Below, in pieces: positions 43,419 to 53,732 of a DNA stretch of 64,000 nt (position 1 is its first letter; the number at the start of each line of letters is the position of its first letter). The translations under genes and the position numbers were made by a program. Source of the stretch: Phymatolithon calcareum (Eukaryota > Rhodophyta > Florideophyceae > Hapalidiales); contig OZ345369.1 of NCBI GenBank assembly GCA_977006965.1, positions 1,674,001 through 1,738,000 on the forward strand, in the 5' to 3' direction. The notes beneath the pieces were generated by a model. The model had not been told where the DNA came from and ran no database searches. It worked only from the letters and a program-made list of their open reading frames with translations.

Positions 43419-43920
43419 CAGTTTTCCTGGGAGAAGTTCGATTCCGAGCTCTCGGCGGGTACACGCCTTTGTTCGTTCTCCACCATGGCGACTCCTTGTT
43501 CCGGGCGCTGTACTTGCCGTAGACCACCTGGAGGACCCATAGGCCGTGGGAATACTATGGGGCCTGTCTCGTTCGGATTCGCGACCAGCACGTCTCCAAT
43601 CCTCTCTAGCCCCGCGGTCACCGTTGGTGCAGCGCCTATGCGGCGCATCTCCTGCTGCTGGTGCGGTTGCAGGAATTTGAAGTTCTCAGCCCGGAGGACG
43701 GCGAAGTTCGTGTCTTGAGCCGGACGGTCCCGATGGGGGCAATGCGGGCGTCGGTGTCCTATGCCAAGGCAGCAGTAGCAGACGTCAACCTGGGCTTGTG
43801 GAGGATTCACCCACCCTGGACGAGCAGGCTTCGTTGCCGACGGCACCTGCGCGCCGACGACCGGTGAACGGTCTGGTGCCCCCTTCCGTTGAGGTTGTCG
43901 AAATCTGGGGGGGGTTAGGA
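43418..43920 (-). CDS. Gag C-terminal part with CCHC zinc knuckle
   Basis: Carries CYCCLGIGHRRPHCP, a C-x2-C-x4-H-x4-C nucleocapsid knuckle that binds the element RNA. It lies one frame away from the main gag frame. The switch coincides with a run of eight C (minus strand) at 43909-43916, so an indel in the run or a +1 slip would join it to Gag. It ends at TGATG, overlapping the protease start. Confidence 0.78.
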
Positions 43921-45866
43921 TCTCGACTGACCAAATGGGCTTCATGGCAGCCCGGTGGGAACACTTGGTCGTAACGAGTATCGACCGACGGGTCATCGGA
44001 GCAGCAATCGTGTCGTGGCGTCTGCCCAACAGCGAACACCGGCTGGTCCGGCCCTAGCTGACGGGCCTCTCCGCAGTAAGATTGCGAGTGGGCTGGATCG
44101 TCTTGGGGCCAGATCGCCATGGCCTGGCCAGGCCGCGTGCGTTTCCCGAGGAGGGCGCGGTGTGAGTCCCCAAGGGTCTGCACTCGCCTGACGAACTCGT
44201 CGAAAGACACCCCTCCCCACAGCGCCTTGTTGCTCAGGATGACCGGCCTGATGTCTGCGTGCGTCCCGAGGATAAATCGAGTGATAAGCTGGTTCTCCGA
44301 GAACACGTTTCCGCATTGGCGCGCAGAGTCACGGAGCCGTAGTCCAAATGCTCGCTCATTCTCCTTGTCCCCCTGCGACAAGCCGTCGAACTCGGCCACG
44401 GCGGCGATAATGACCTCCTCGGTCGCAAACGCCTTGAGAAGGTGTTGGACCGCCTCCGGATACGACGAGAATCCTTTGAGGCGAGATGTGCCAAGGCCGT
44501 TGTAAGAGTCGAATTGTCGCCTGGCCCCTCCGGTCAGGTATTTCGACATCAGGCGGACTGCTGCGCCTTCGGGAATATCATTGTCATCGCACGTGGTCTT
44601 GAACGCGGAGAGGAATTGGAGGACCTCGATGGGTCGCTCACCCGAAAAAGTGTGGCTCTCCATAGCATGGCGTGTAAGCCTCTGGAACTGACCAATCATG
44701 GCCGAAACCTTGGCCCCGGAGCGTTGGTTGGTGTTCAAGAGGCGGTAGCGCCGATAAGAAAGGGCCTCATTAAAGCTCTCGTGAGAGCACTTGAGCTCCT
44801 TGAGGCCGCGGTACTTGGGGCCTTTGCCCCTCGATGAACGTTTAGTCTCCTCGCCCCTTTCTCGGCGGGCTCGATGTGTCCTTCTCTTAACACTACGCGC
44901 CCTCCGGCGAGGGTACCGACGGTCTATAGATTCGCCGCGCTTCCCTATGGAGCTGCTTCCGTCCGACCGGGAACCGGACCCCGACGAGGAGGACTCCTCC
45001 GACGAGCTTTGAGAGCCATCACGCGACCCGAGCTCCATTTGGAGCGAAAAGGGGTTGGGCTCATTAATGACCGTTCTCTGGTCGTCATCGGTGTAACGGC
45101 GTCTCATCCCAGACGGCGGTTCCGCCTTGTAGAGGCGACGTGTTTCGACTTGATCTTTGAACGCAGCCAGTTCGGCCTGTACGGCGGCGACCCGCCCGTC
45201 AACAGATGCGACTGCGTCATGAGTGGCGAAATGAGTCGTTCGCTCAGCGAGGCGTCCTTCCAGCTCCAAGGTCATGGATTGCATGATATTTTCTTGGATA
45301 ACTGCGGAGCGGCCTTGGATTGCCTCGGGCAGCTTGGCGTCGATCGCCGCATTGACCGTCTCTTCGATCGTCGACGGAAGCTCCCTCATTTGGGAAGAAA
45401 GTTGCGCGATCGCGGCCACCAGGTCTTCGGGGTTCCCGGGAGCGACCATCTTGGACTCGGCCTTCCCGATCCTTCCCCGAGCTGCATCCAGCTCCGATCG
45501 GGGGACTTCGGTGTCCGACTGATCACGATTTGAATTTCGGGGGACGATGGCGCTTACTTGGGCGGTGGCGCCTTCATCGCCCCGAGGGGCATCTTGAGAT
45601 GCCCTCAGGCCTGGACGGTCGGCCGGCGCACTGGCGGATGTCTCCACCGGCTCCGATCGCGGCCCAACGAGCGTAGGGTCAAAGTTGCCGCGGGCCGTCC
45701 ACATGGACGAATCGTCTTCGTCGTCAAGGGCGCCACGCGGCACCGAAGCTGGCCGAACAGGGGCCGAAGTGGGTGTAGCGGCTGATCGGCCGTACTGAGC
45801 CTCGATCTCTTTAGCCCGCAGCTGAGAAGCTCGGGTGGAGCGAGTTCGGGGACCCTCGTCGGTCAT
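43785..45866 (-). CDS. Gypsy Gag polyprotein (capsid part)
   Basis: A 693-residue frame from the ATG at 45866 (MTDEGPRTRSTRASQLRAKE). The earlier codon at 45878 is TTG and is not used. N-terminal half: Ser/Arg/Asp-rich, with a coiled-coil-like stretch around VDGRVAAVQAELAAFKDQVE. A retrotransposon Gag domain follows (ESHTFSGERPIEVLQFLSAF through ENQLITRFILG), the capsid-forming part. Beyond the eight-C run near 43912 this frame has no recognisable content, and the nucleocapsid continues in another frame. Confidence 0.88.
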   Translation of the reverse strand: MTDEGPRTRSTRASQLRAKEIEAQYGRSAATPTSAPVRPASVPRGALDDEDDSSMWTARGNFDPTLVGPRSEPVETSASAPADRPGLRASQDAPRGDEGATAQVSAIVPRNSNRDQSDTEVPRSELDAARGRIGKAESKMVAPGNPEDLVAAIAQLSSQMRELPSTIEETVNAAIDAKLPEAIQGRSAVIQENIMQSMTLELEGRLAERTTHFATHDAVASVDGRVAAVQAELAAFKDQVETRRLYKAEPPSGMRRRYTDDDQRTVINEPNPFSLQMELGSRDGSQSSSEESSSSGSGSRSDGSSSIGKRGESIDRRYPRRRARSVKRRTHRARRERGEETKRSSRGKGPKYRGLKELKCSHESFNEALSYRRYRLLNTNQRSGAKVSAMIGQFQRLTRHAMESHTFSGERPIEVLQFLSAFKTTCDDNDIPEGAAVRLMSKYLTGGARRQFDSYNGLGTSRLKGFSSYPEAVQHLLKAFATEEVIIAAVAEFDGLSQGDKENERAFGLRLRDSARQCGNVFSENQLITRFILGTHADIRPVILSNKALWGGVSFDEFVRRVQTLGDSHRALLGKRTRPGQAMAIWPQDDPAHSQSYCGEARQLGPDQPVFAVGQTPRHDCCSDDPSVDTRYDQVFPPGCHEAHLVSRDPNPPQISTTSTEGGTRPFTGRRRAGAVGNEACSSRVGESSTSPG

Positions 45867-45969
45867 GTTGGCTAGCAAGATTGTGGAGATCTGCGTTCCT
45901 TGTTTTCCCCCAGTGCTTGGGGTCTTGGTAAGGCAGATCTGCCGAAGGATCGCGAGCAGTTGCGAACCG

Positions 45970-45987
45970 TTCTAGGTCGGGAGACCA
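45970..45987 (-). promoter_or_regulatory. Putative tRNA primer binding site
   Basis: Two bases inside the 5' LTR the minus strand reads TGGTCTCCCGACCTAG. TGG pairs with the CCA end of a tRNA; I cannot name the tRNA. Confidence 0.5.
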
Positions 45988-45989
45988 CT

Positions 45990-46485
45990 TGTGGTAGCGT
46001 AGATCGGCGGATCGACGCCTCTGAGTAGTCCGGGAACGGTTGGCCGTAGAGGCCGTGCAAGGCTCCAGCGATTGGTCTCTCCCGATGGAGGATAGTGGCA
46101 GAGCAAACAACAAAACACACACACGGACTTGGTGTCCAATCGCAAGAGGACACTAACGTCCGTGCGCAGACACAGGGGCGAGGGTCCTAGGACCGAGGCT
46201 CGACCGACGGCGTAGAGTCGAGGTCGTACGCGGGGCCTTCCCTGCGGCGAAAGGTCCGCGAAGGTTGGAACTGAAGACGGTCGATCTGGACCAAACACGG
46301 GTTCCCCCTTTTACTGAGGGCCGGCGGCCGAAAGCCCGCCATATATTACCAAATCGGTCTTATCATACTAGAAATAAACCTAAACGGAGGGGACGACGGA
46401 GTCGAGGGCATAGCGTGTAAGCCCATGTGGGCTGTAATGGTGGGGGAAAAGCAAGGCCTCAGGGCCACCCATCCATACTACTACA
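45990..46485 (-). repeat. 5' LTR of gypsy element
   Basis: 496 bp, differing from the left LTR by three substitutions plus a 3-bp and a 1-bp indel seen by eye. It should carry the element's promoter on the minus strand. Confidence 0.95.
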
Positions 46486-46490
46486 CCCAG
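46486..46490. repeat. 5-bp target site duplication, right
   Basis: CCCAG, matching 35810-35814. Confidence 0.88.
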
Positions 46491-46628
46491 AATCCGATTT
46501 CCTGTCCACCAGCTCGCTTTGGACCGCATATCCGTGCACATAGCCGCTGACTAACGTCTCTACACTGCGCACCCAACCACCCTGCACCATAAGCGCGACC
46601 CATTCTTCTTCTCGCTCATCCGTCCACC

Positions 46629-47953
46629 ATGTCATCCTCGCCGTCATCCTCTTGCACGTCCTCCACGCCGTTTCCACGTATGCGGGTCGTCAATGGCACG
46701 TCCGAATCGGACATTCGTCTGAAGCCGGTCTACTTCCATGTCTCACTATCATCCGATTTGCGTTTCCTTCCCGTCAAACCCGGCCGAGTCCCGCCTTCAT
46801 CACTGCTTTCCTTCCGCAAACCAGCACACTGTCTCAAGTTGGAGCGAATGCCCGAATCGTCACGGCGCGTTGACTTGTTCCTCACTCCGATTCAGCAAGT
46901 GGTTGCGTCCCGCGTTGCGCCTTTTGACAGTCATTCAACAGGTCCTGCTGTTAGAATCACTGAAGGTAAGAAGAGCATCCTACTTGTTGCTGAAAATGCT
47001 GAGGAACGCGACAAATGGCTCGCAGTCTTGCGCCTACGTGTGGCTCCCCTCTCCGTGCTTCGGGATCATATAATGAAAGAGATTCGTACGGACAATCCGG
47101 TGCCCAACTTCGGTATTTCCGTCCCTGACGTTGCTCGGAGAATCGTTCTATCGATAATCCTGGCAATGAGAGAGCGAAATCAAGAACGCGATGGGCGAAG
47201 CGATTGTGGACTGTATTTGAGACCATCAAAAAACCGATCAACTGTTCATCTGCGTTTGGGCAGGCGCTAGCCGGTGCATCGCAAGACGTGAAGGATTTGG
47301 CCGAGCCGTTCTGCGCAATCGGAGTTGTCGGATGTGTATTCTCTGTTATTTCGCTGACAGCAAGCACTGCGGTACTTATAGCTCAGGAATATGAGGGAAG
47401 GAGCAAGTTGGGGCTGCGTTAAAGGAACTGCATGAGGCGGCTCTAGTGCTGTTGGAATGTTTCGTCGAATTTTGAGGTCTGGGCTCCAAAACGAAAAGTT
47501 GGTGGAGGAGTTGTTTAATGTCATCTCAAAGTCGTGGGACGCTGCTGCCAATGTGGAACAATATCTATTAGAATGCTGTATCAAGCGTGTATGGAAGGCT
47601 GACGATATCAAGGAGCTTGAAGCGAAAGTTGAAAGTGTAACGGAGCGATTGCTTGAAGTTGGTACTCTGAAAGAAGTAGCCGAAGTGAAGAACGATATTG
47701 TGGAAGTGAAGGAGGTTGTCGGGGAAGTGAAGAAGAATGTTGCCGAGTTGAAGGATGACGCAAGCAAGATAAGATACGATCTTACAGATACACAACTAAG
47801 GATTGGGAAAGTAGAGGGTCGAAAAGGTGTTGTGGATGAATTTATCCCATATTTTCCGGATTGCGCCAAGTTCAGGGACGGCCTTTTGCCTAAAGCTGCT
47901 GAAACAACACGTGCCCAACTCAAAAGTCGTGTCCTTCCACGCCCTTCTCAGAG
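46629..47953 (+). pseudogene. 5' part of NLR/STAND-like gene: PH-like and helical domains
   Basis: Starts at the ATG in CACCATGTCATCC. The first frame ends its recognisable part in VRITEGKKSILLVAENAEER and DKWLAVLR, which looks like the C-terminal half of a PH domain. It then passes through three frames: one with a hydrophobic stretch (FCAIGVVGCVFSVISLTAST), one with AALKELHEAALVLLE, and one from 47457 with FRRILRSGLQNEKLVEELFN and a long coiled coil (VTERLLEVGTLKEVAEVKND). These helical parts resemble the N-terminal bundles found before NB-ARC domains. Short introns could explain some frame changes, but I found none convincing; single-base decay is simpler. The gene is then interrupted by a LINE. 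Confidence 0.65.
47941..47953. repeat. LINE target site duplication, left copy
   Basis: GCCCTTCTCAGAG directly before the T run that is the LINE's poly(A) tail read from the other strand. Confidence 0.9.
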
Positions 47954-49677
47954 TTTTTTTTTTTCCTTTCAAGTTTATTTAAAAGCCCCACAGACTTCCG
48001 AAGATATGGGCAAGGCTTCCTCTGATGCTACCTACCTTTGTGTAGCTCACAAAACGTCCACCAGAATGGCGGACGGGAAAACTCAGGACTCAAAGTAGTC
48101 CTATTTCAGTCCTCTACGGGATTGTTGGTGCTTGGTCTCGACCACTTTTTGTCTTGCCTTCTGCGGATTAATACAAGCCTTCTTCGGTCTCCATGCGTTC
48201 TATGAGAGTCTTGCTAAATAGTAAGAGCTCATCCAGCGCCTTTTCTGTTTCCAGTCGTTTTTCTCCTTCAAGTTCGTACCCTGCTAACGTGCGTTCAAGG
48301 GTTTCCATATGCTCTCTGGCTCTGGTGCCGAATTCTTCAGTCATACTTGTTGTTGACACCTGTGGGAATCTACCGCAGGCATACTGCAGCGCGAGTTGTC
48401 TGTGCTTCACCTTGGGGAACTTGAGGATTGCCGGCAATTCTCTTGTCTTGTCGTACGGTATCTTTCTTTTCCGCTTCGATTCTAGGCGGTCTCCTTCCAT
48501 TTCCAGAAATTTCGATCGAAGTGTTTGCGACGATTGGTTCGTTTGGATATGCTTTACAGCTTCACCGAACGGCTCTCTGGTCTCCATCGCGGCGATATCT
48601 TTCCTCGTGTACTGCCATTCATAGTTGTTTCTTCTTTCGGGCACTTCTTTTGAGTACCTACGTTCTTTCGCCTTGTTCCTTCTCAGCATTTTGAAGGCCA
48701 AGATTTCTCGTCGATGTGCGGCCGCCTGGATCCGGCACAGGAGACGGAGCCTATCCGTCCTTCCTCGGGCCAGTGGCCCGAATACTTGATTGAAGAATGT
48801 TGCTTCTACTTCCTTGACAGCATTTTGTACGTCTTCTGTCCAGGGCGTTAAGTGCATTGCGTACTCCCAGCGTGGCTGTACTAGCGCCTTGTATATTTGG
48901 ATACACTTCTGTATACTCAGCCCTTTCTTGAACACTCCCAGTGTACGCAACTCGTACACGGCCGTCCTTGCTTTCTTTAGTCGTTGCATCATTAACGTAT
49001 CTGTGACTCCTCCGGGGTCTATGGATACTCCAAGGTACGTGACCTCCGGAACTTGTGCTAGTACCTTGTTCGCTAGCTTGAATGTCTTGCCCAATGTTTC
49101 CTCTGATTCGAGGACTTCGCTTTTCCCTTGTTTAGTGTTCCAAGTCATATCTCGCTCTTGTGCCCATTGGGTAGCTATATCCAATAGTCCTTGCAGTGCA
49201 GCGGGTGATTTCGCAGAGAGAAGAACATCGTCTGCGAAGAGGATAGCCGGTACTTCAGCCCAGGTTTTTGATGCCCGGCTCATTCGCTCGGCGAATTCAT
49301 CCATGAAGATGTTGTAAAGGCTTGGACTGAGAGGGGACCCTTGTGGGACCCCCCTGTCCACTAGAAACCAGTTCCTGTTCGCATCACCAATTGTTGCTAC
49401 CCAGGATGGTGTCAAGAACGCCTCGGCCATTGCGCAGATCTCCTTGGGCAGTACTTGTCTCATTCTGTTCACCAAGTGTACTCTCGGTACTGTGTCGTAG
49501 GCAGCCTTAAGGTCCAATACTGCTACACATCTCTGATCCTCTTTTAGTAGCTCAGTAGCTCTTAGGATGGCCAGTTCAGTGCTCTTCCCCTTTTGGAACC
49601 CAAGCTGATACCAGTGGTTTGAGTATACTGTGCGCAGCTTCATATCAATCGCTGTCTCAATAATTTTCCTTGCGTGG
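47954..49677 (-). mobile_element. 5'-truncated LINE (non-LTR retrotransposon)
   Basis: A 1.72-kb insertion on the minus strand ending in an 11-base A run (T run at 47954-47964) and flanked by identical 13-bp duplications at 47941-47953 and 49678-49690. It contains only the second half of a reverse transcriptase frame, as expected after incomplete target-primed reverse transcription. It sits inside the STAND-like gene. Confidence 0.93.
48168..49677 (-). CDS. LINE reverse transcriptase, C-terminal part
   Basis: The frame is open from the 5' truncation (HARKIIETAIDMKLRTVYSN). Within it are QLGFQKGKSTELAILRATEL, VAVLDLKAAYDTVPR (first catalytic Asp), DRGVPQGSPLSPSLYNIFMD and the FADDVLL box with the catalytic Asp pair, followed by a long thumb and connection region. 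About 500 residues remain and no stop interrupts them, so the insertion is young, but the endonuclease and ORF1 are missing and the copy cannot move by itself. The ATG at 49643 is internal, not a true start. Confidence 0.88.
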
Positions 49678-49690
49678 GCCCTTCTCAGAG
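49678..49690. repeat. LINE target site duplication, right copy
   Basis: GCCCTTCTCAGAG, identical to 47941-47953. Confidence 0.9.
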
Positions 49691-51660
49691 TGCTGGGACT
49701 GGATCCGTGAAGGGAAGTAGTTCAGTAGCTGATAACGTCGTGCGCCGCGTTGCAGTCGCATCAGTAAGTGGCGAAGGAGGGGTCGGCAAGACTATTGCTT
49801 GCAAGCTCCTATGCACAGATCCAGAGGTGCGAAAGTATTTCAACGGTGGTGCTATTTTATGGCTCTCACTCGGCCAAGGCGTATCGGACGCAAAGGTCAA
49901 GAAAAGAATCGCGAGCATTGTTGCAGACTGTGGGGGTCACCTGACCGCCGGACAGATCCGGGAACCAGGGGACGTTGAAGATGCGGTGGGCCTTCCGCGT
50001 GAATTCTTTTCATTGCACCGCATATTGCTGGTGATTGACAACGTCTGGAAACGAACCTCTGGCTCGAATGTAGAAGAATGGATGACAGTATTGTCTGAGA
50101 TTGCGTCTTGTTATGGAAGCGTAGTGGTGATGTCAACAAGGTCCGATGACTTGTCGAAGGCTCCCGGCTTGGAGCATGTTCGCCTTGGCCGTCTTAATTT
50201 GGAAGCAGCCAACAGTCTCGACTGGAAAACCGCGGAAGCGCTTTACGACTATCATCGAAACAATCGTCTTGAAGAGAATTCCATTGATAGCTATGCCCGT
50301 CCTCAGAAACGAGCACGAATGAATCGTCCTACGAAGGAATCCGCTGAAAGCTATGCCCGCAATCTAAAACGAGCACTGAAGCTCTCTTGTGGCATACCTT
50401 TGGCAATTGCGACGATTGGACGGTTGATTCATGCTCGTGAAAGTGGCGCCGAACGTGTGTTATCGTCTATTGAGAGCAAGATGGGAGGCCTAGTTTCCAA
50501 ATCTTTCGGGAAAAAAGTAAAGTCAGCCGTGGGAAATCCAGGGCTGCATGCTGCAATATCTGAAAGTCTCAAGTTTCTGGACGAATCCGAGGGCAAAGAT
50601 GACATGTTTCGATTCCGTCCAGTTGCGAGACAGAATGACCGGGCTGCTAAGTTTTCTGCCAGCTACGAGATGTTTTCGGGTAAACCAGTGAGCTCGCGGT
50701 ACGCTGCTCTGGAGGCAATGGATAAGTCAACGACACAGTTTAGCTTCGAAATACTACGTGATCTGTGGCACCTGAAGTCAGCCGACGAAGCCGAAGAGCT
50801 TGCGGTAATGTTTGTAAACTTGGGATTGGGGCGGATCGAGCGGCATGGCAATTCCATTGACGAGGCGGTGTTCACTCTGCATGATTTGCAGTACGCGTAT
50901 TGTGCAGAAACGTCGCGTGCCTTCCCCGTCGAAGGCGATACTTCCATTGCTTCCGTTAACGGTCATCTCCTTCTCCTCTCACGATATGAGACCACTTTCG
51001 GGACGAGCAGCACCGGAGCGAGAGACACTGAAGTAGATTGGGCTTCAGTGTGCTTTTCGGCAGAGCAGCCTCGTCGTGAAGATGAGCTTTCAAGTGTTCC
51101 TTTGAGCCCTCTAAACAAGCATCTTGGGCAAAACCTGTTCATGCACTTGTGGGGAGCGAGCTCAGTTTGTCCAACTCAGGCAGCTAATGAGATGGTGCGA
51201 CTTTTGACTGACTATCGATGGCTGCGTGGTCGTGGTGCGAGACATGGTCGAGAGGGAGTTGTCTCCGATTTTACGATGGCCCAGTCCGGCTTCTTTGCTG
51301 GTGGTAAGCAGGAGGAGTCGTTCATGTCACCTATGAAATTGTTGCAGCGAGTTGCTCAGCTTGCTCCAGAGGATGCCTACTCTAGCTGCGAGGGCGATTT
51401 GGCATGGCACATTGCGGGACGACTTCATGAGGAAAAGCTGAATGAACATTATTCAGAGTTTGACATTGCACTTTTTGAGAAATTGATCAGCAGTACGGAA
51501 GAAAACGTGCGTGGAAGCTGGTTGCGGGCACGAAGTGGGTGTTTTCCGCGTCTGTCGAAGGACGCGCGCTTACTGTCCGAAATTTCTGTTCGCGAACAAG
51601 GGGATTTTGATTTTCCTATTGCACACCTTGGGGGATGTAGCGCATATTCAATCCGGGAGT
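49691..51660 (+). pseudogene. NB-ARC NTPase part of NLR/STAND-like gene
   Basis: Continues the frame of the 5' part across the LINE (PSQS, then AGTGSVKGSSSVADNVVRRV). NB-ARC motifs, numbered from the Met at 49674: P-loop GEGGVGKT (33-40), Walker B RILLVIDNVW (about 117-125), VVVMSTR (sensor/RNBS-B) and CGIPLAIATIGRLI (GLPL-like). A winged-helix-like and helical region follows. Such STAND ATPases act as ligand-triggered oligomerising switches in immunity or cell death. Near 51640 a one-base change in a G run shifts the frame into the WD40 part. With the LINE upstream the protein cannot be made intact. Confidence 0.8.
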
Positions 51661-53732
51661 CAGGATGGTTTCCGAATCCATAATATTCATTCGACGAAAC
51701 TTGCGCTGGATTTTAAATTACCTGGACGCGGAGTGGTCTACATTGCAGTGGGTGATTGCGAACATGGGACATATTATGTGTTTTGTTCAGATCGGTCAAC
51801 GGTACATGTGACGAAAGTCACAAAAGACGATGGTGGAAAACTATATTTGTCTGGTGACTATGAGTTTTCTGCGCGAGATGACCTCTCTCCTGTACGGGTC
51901 TATTCCAAATTACCTAAGAGTGGCCATCGGGTGCATATGAGGAAAGTCACAACAGAGGATGATGGAAAACTACCTCTGTATGGGGACTCTCTGCTTGCTG
52001 GACTACAAGGTGGCATCTCTTCCCTGTCGGTGTCTAAGAGTGGCCATCGGGTTGCCATCGGTCACGAAGAGAGGAAATTGACGTTTTGGAAGTGTGAAGG
52101 TGGAGATGACTCCCTCTTGTTCGAGGAGATTTGGAGGTTTCGTCTGCCTAGAGACGAATATCGCCCTTCCCTGTTGGTGGTGAATTCCCAGTCAGGAGAT
52201 TTTGTTTTGTCCGCTTTTGGGAACATGCTCTTTTTCTGGAAGAATACAGAAGGAGATAGTGCTTCAGAATTGAAGCCCGCCACCCACGCTGCCGGAGCCA
52301 ATATTTCATCCATCGCTCTTTCGCAAAACACCTCATCTTTGCTCGTCGGATTAGAAACTGGGGACTTTGAAGTATGGGATATTGCATTGGAGAGCCGTCG
52401 AGGAAAGATCAGAAGGCCTGATGGCTCGAATAAGCCAACAAGGGATGTTTTTGAAATAATCTTTTCCAATCGCACACGCGTGTGTTTCCTTGAAGATACC
52501 CCTGGTGAACTGGAGAAGTCTCAGGTGATCGTCTGCTTGTTGGAGTGGCTGATTCAGTTTTCGAGTATTGTGCAAAAGATTTGAGTCTTATCACATCTCA
52601 TGCACTGTCTTCGGAGCTTGTATCGATTTGCACATGGTTTTCAAGAAATGGGGAGCAGAGAATCGCTGCAGGATGTGTCGATGGCTCTATCAGTGTTTTA
52701 AATGCGAAAAGAGCTGGTGGTGGCTTGGTGGGGGCGTTTGATGCCGACAGGCCAAGGGTTTCTGCTGCACAAAATGCTGGAGATTATGTTTCGAGCGTCG
52801 CTGTTGCCCCGAAGCGAGAATTGATTCTCGCAGGGCATGAGAGTGGCATGTTGTCTATGTGGAGTGCAAGCACTGGGGCTTTCTATCGTTCTTTGAGTGG
52901 TAATGAGACTAAGCACTCTTGTGGCGTCGTTTGCATTGATGTTAGCGATGATAAAGTCATGGCTGTGTCATGCTGCATGACACAGCCATGCCTTCATCAT
53001 CGCTAACATCAATGCACGCGACTCATGAAGTGACGACGAGTTGATTTGAGTGTGGAGCTTGAGTTCTGAGAATTTTCTCTTTGTACTTTATGGTCACGCA
53101 AAAAGCGTCTACGAAGTGAGATTTTCTGGCAATCGATGCATTGTGTCTTCCGACTTGCGTGGTGAGGTGAGGATTTGGAAGGCTGATGAGAGTGGACCAG
53201 CACTGAGAGTCATTAATGGTTTACTTATGTCCGAGTTGTTCTTGTCGAAGGATGGGAAGTATTGCATTGCGAAGGGACACGATCGCAAAAAACGAATTGG
53301 TCATTTGATTGCTCTGGAAGATGGGCAGAGTGTGCCGTCTTATGTGATGGACAAGAAAATCAAATTTACTGACAAGCTCATCGAAGAATTGGCGACTCCA
53401 CATACTATCAATTTTCACCGGTTCCGTCCATGCTTTTGGAAGCGAAAACGAGTTGTCAAGCTGTTCTTGGATGCTGGTAGTATACCATCTGGGAAGCGTC
53501 CGAAAAATATGGAGTTATTGTTCTAGTGGAGAGAACGGAGGATGGAAAACTAAGTAGAAAAATTTCGACCAACTTTAAGTCAGTGTCCATTGCCGCAGGG
53601 TTGAAAAGCACTGAAACTGGCAGTCCTCAGCGTGTTCTTGTAGCATGCTGTCTTCCTAATAGGAAAGCCCCTGCGATTCTGCATTATATGGTTCGAAAAC
53701 AAACAGTCAGGGCATCTTTCAACTATCTATGA
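51640..53732 (+). pseudogene. WD40-like C-terminal sensor of NLR/STAND-like gene
   Basis: Four successive frames carry beta-propeller-like repeats: DGFRIHNIHSTKLALDFKLP and ISSIALSQNTSSLLVGLETG (to 52584), then SVFEYCAKDLSLI and RELILAGHESGMLSMW (to about 52960), then LYGHAKSVYEVRFSGNRCIV and RGEVRIW (from 53050), then a short tail after 53526. NB-ARC followed by WD40 repeats is the layout of APAF1 and of many bacterial and fungal STAND proteins, where the propeller senses the ligand. At least three frame breaks and an inverted duplication at 52932-53016 mark it as a decaying gene. Confidence 0.72.
52932..53016. repeat. 42-bp inverted duplication with 1-nt centre
   Basis: Arms 52932-52973 (TGCATTGATGTTAGCGATGA, continuing to GTCATGC) and 52975-53016 are reverse complements with two mismatches around a single T. 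The second arm copies coding sequence backwards into the WD40 part and ends its frame. Confidence 0.92.

Larger units (their letters stand above)
35815..46485 (-). mobile_element. Complete Ty3/gypsy chromodomain-type LTR retrotransposon (10.7 kb)
   Basis: Two near-identical LTRs (492 and 496 bp) bounded by TG...CA and flanked by CCCAG. The primer site lies next to the right LTR and the polypurine tract next to the left LTR, so the element reads on the minus strand. Gene order is gag, zinc knuckle, protease, RT, RNase H, integrase, chromodomain, which defines Ty3/gypsy chromoviruses. The LTRs differ by three substitutions and two small indels, so insertion is recent. A long antisense frame occupies the space between pol and the 3' LTR. 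Confidence 0.95.
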
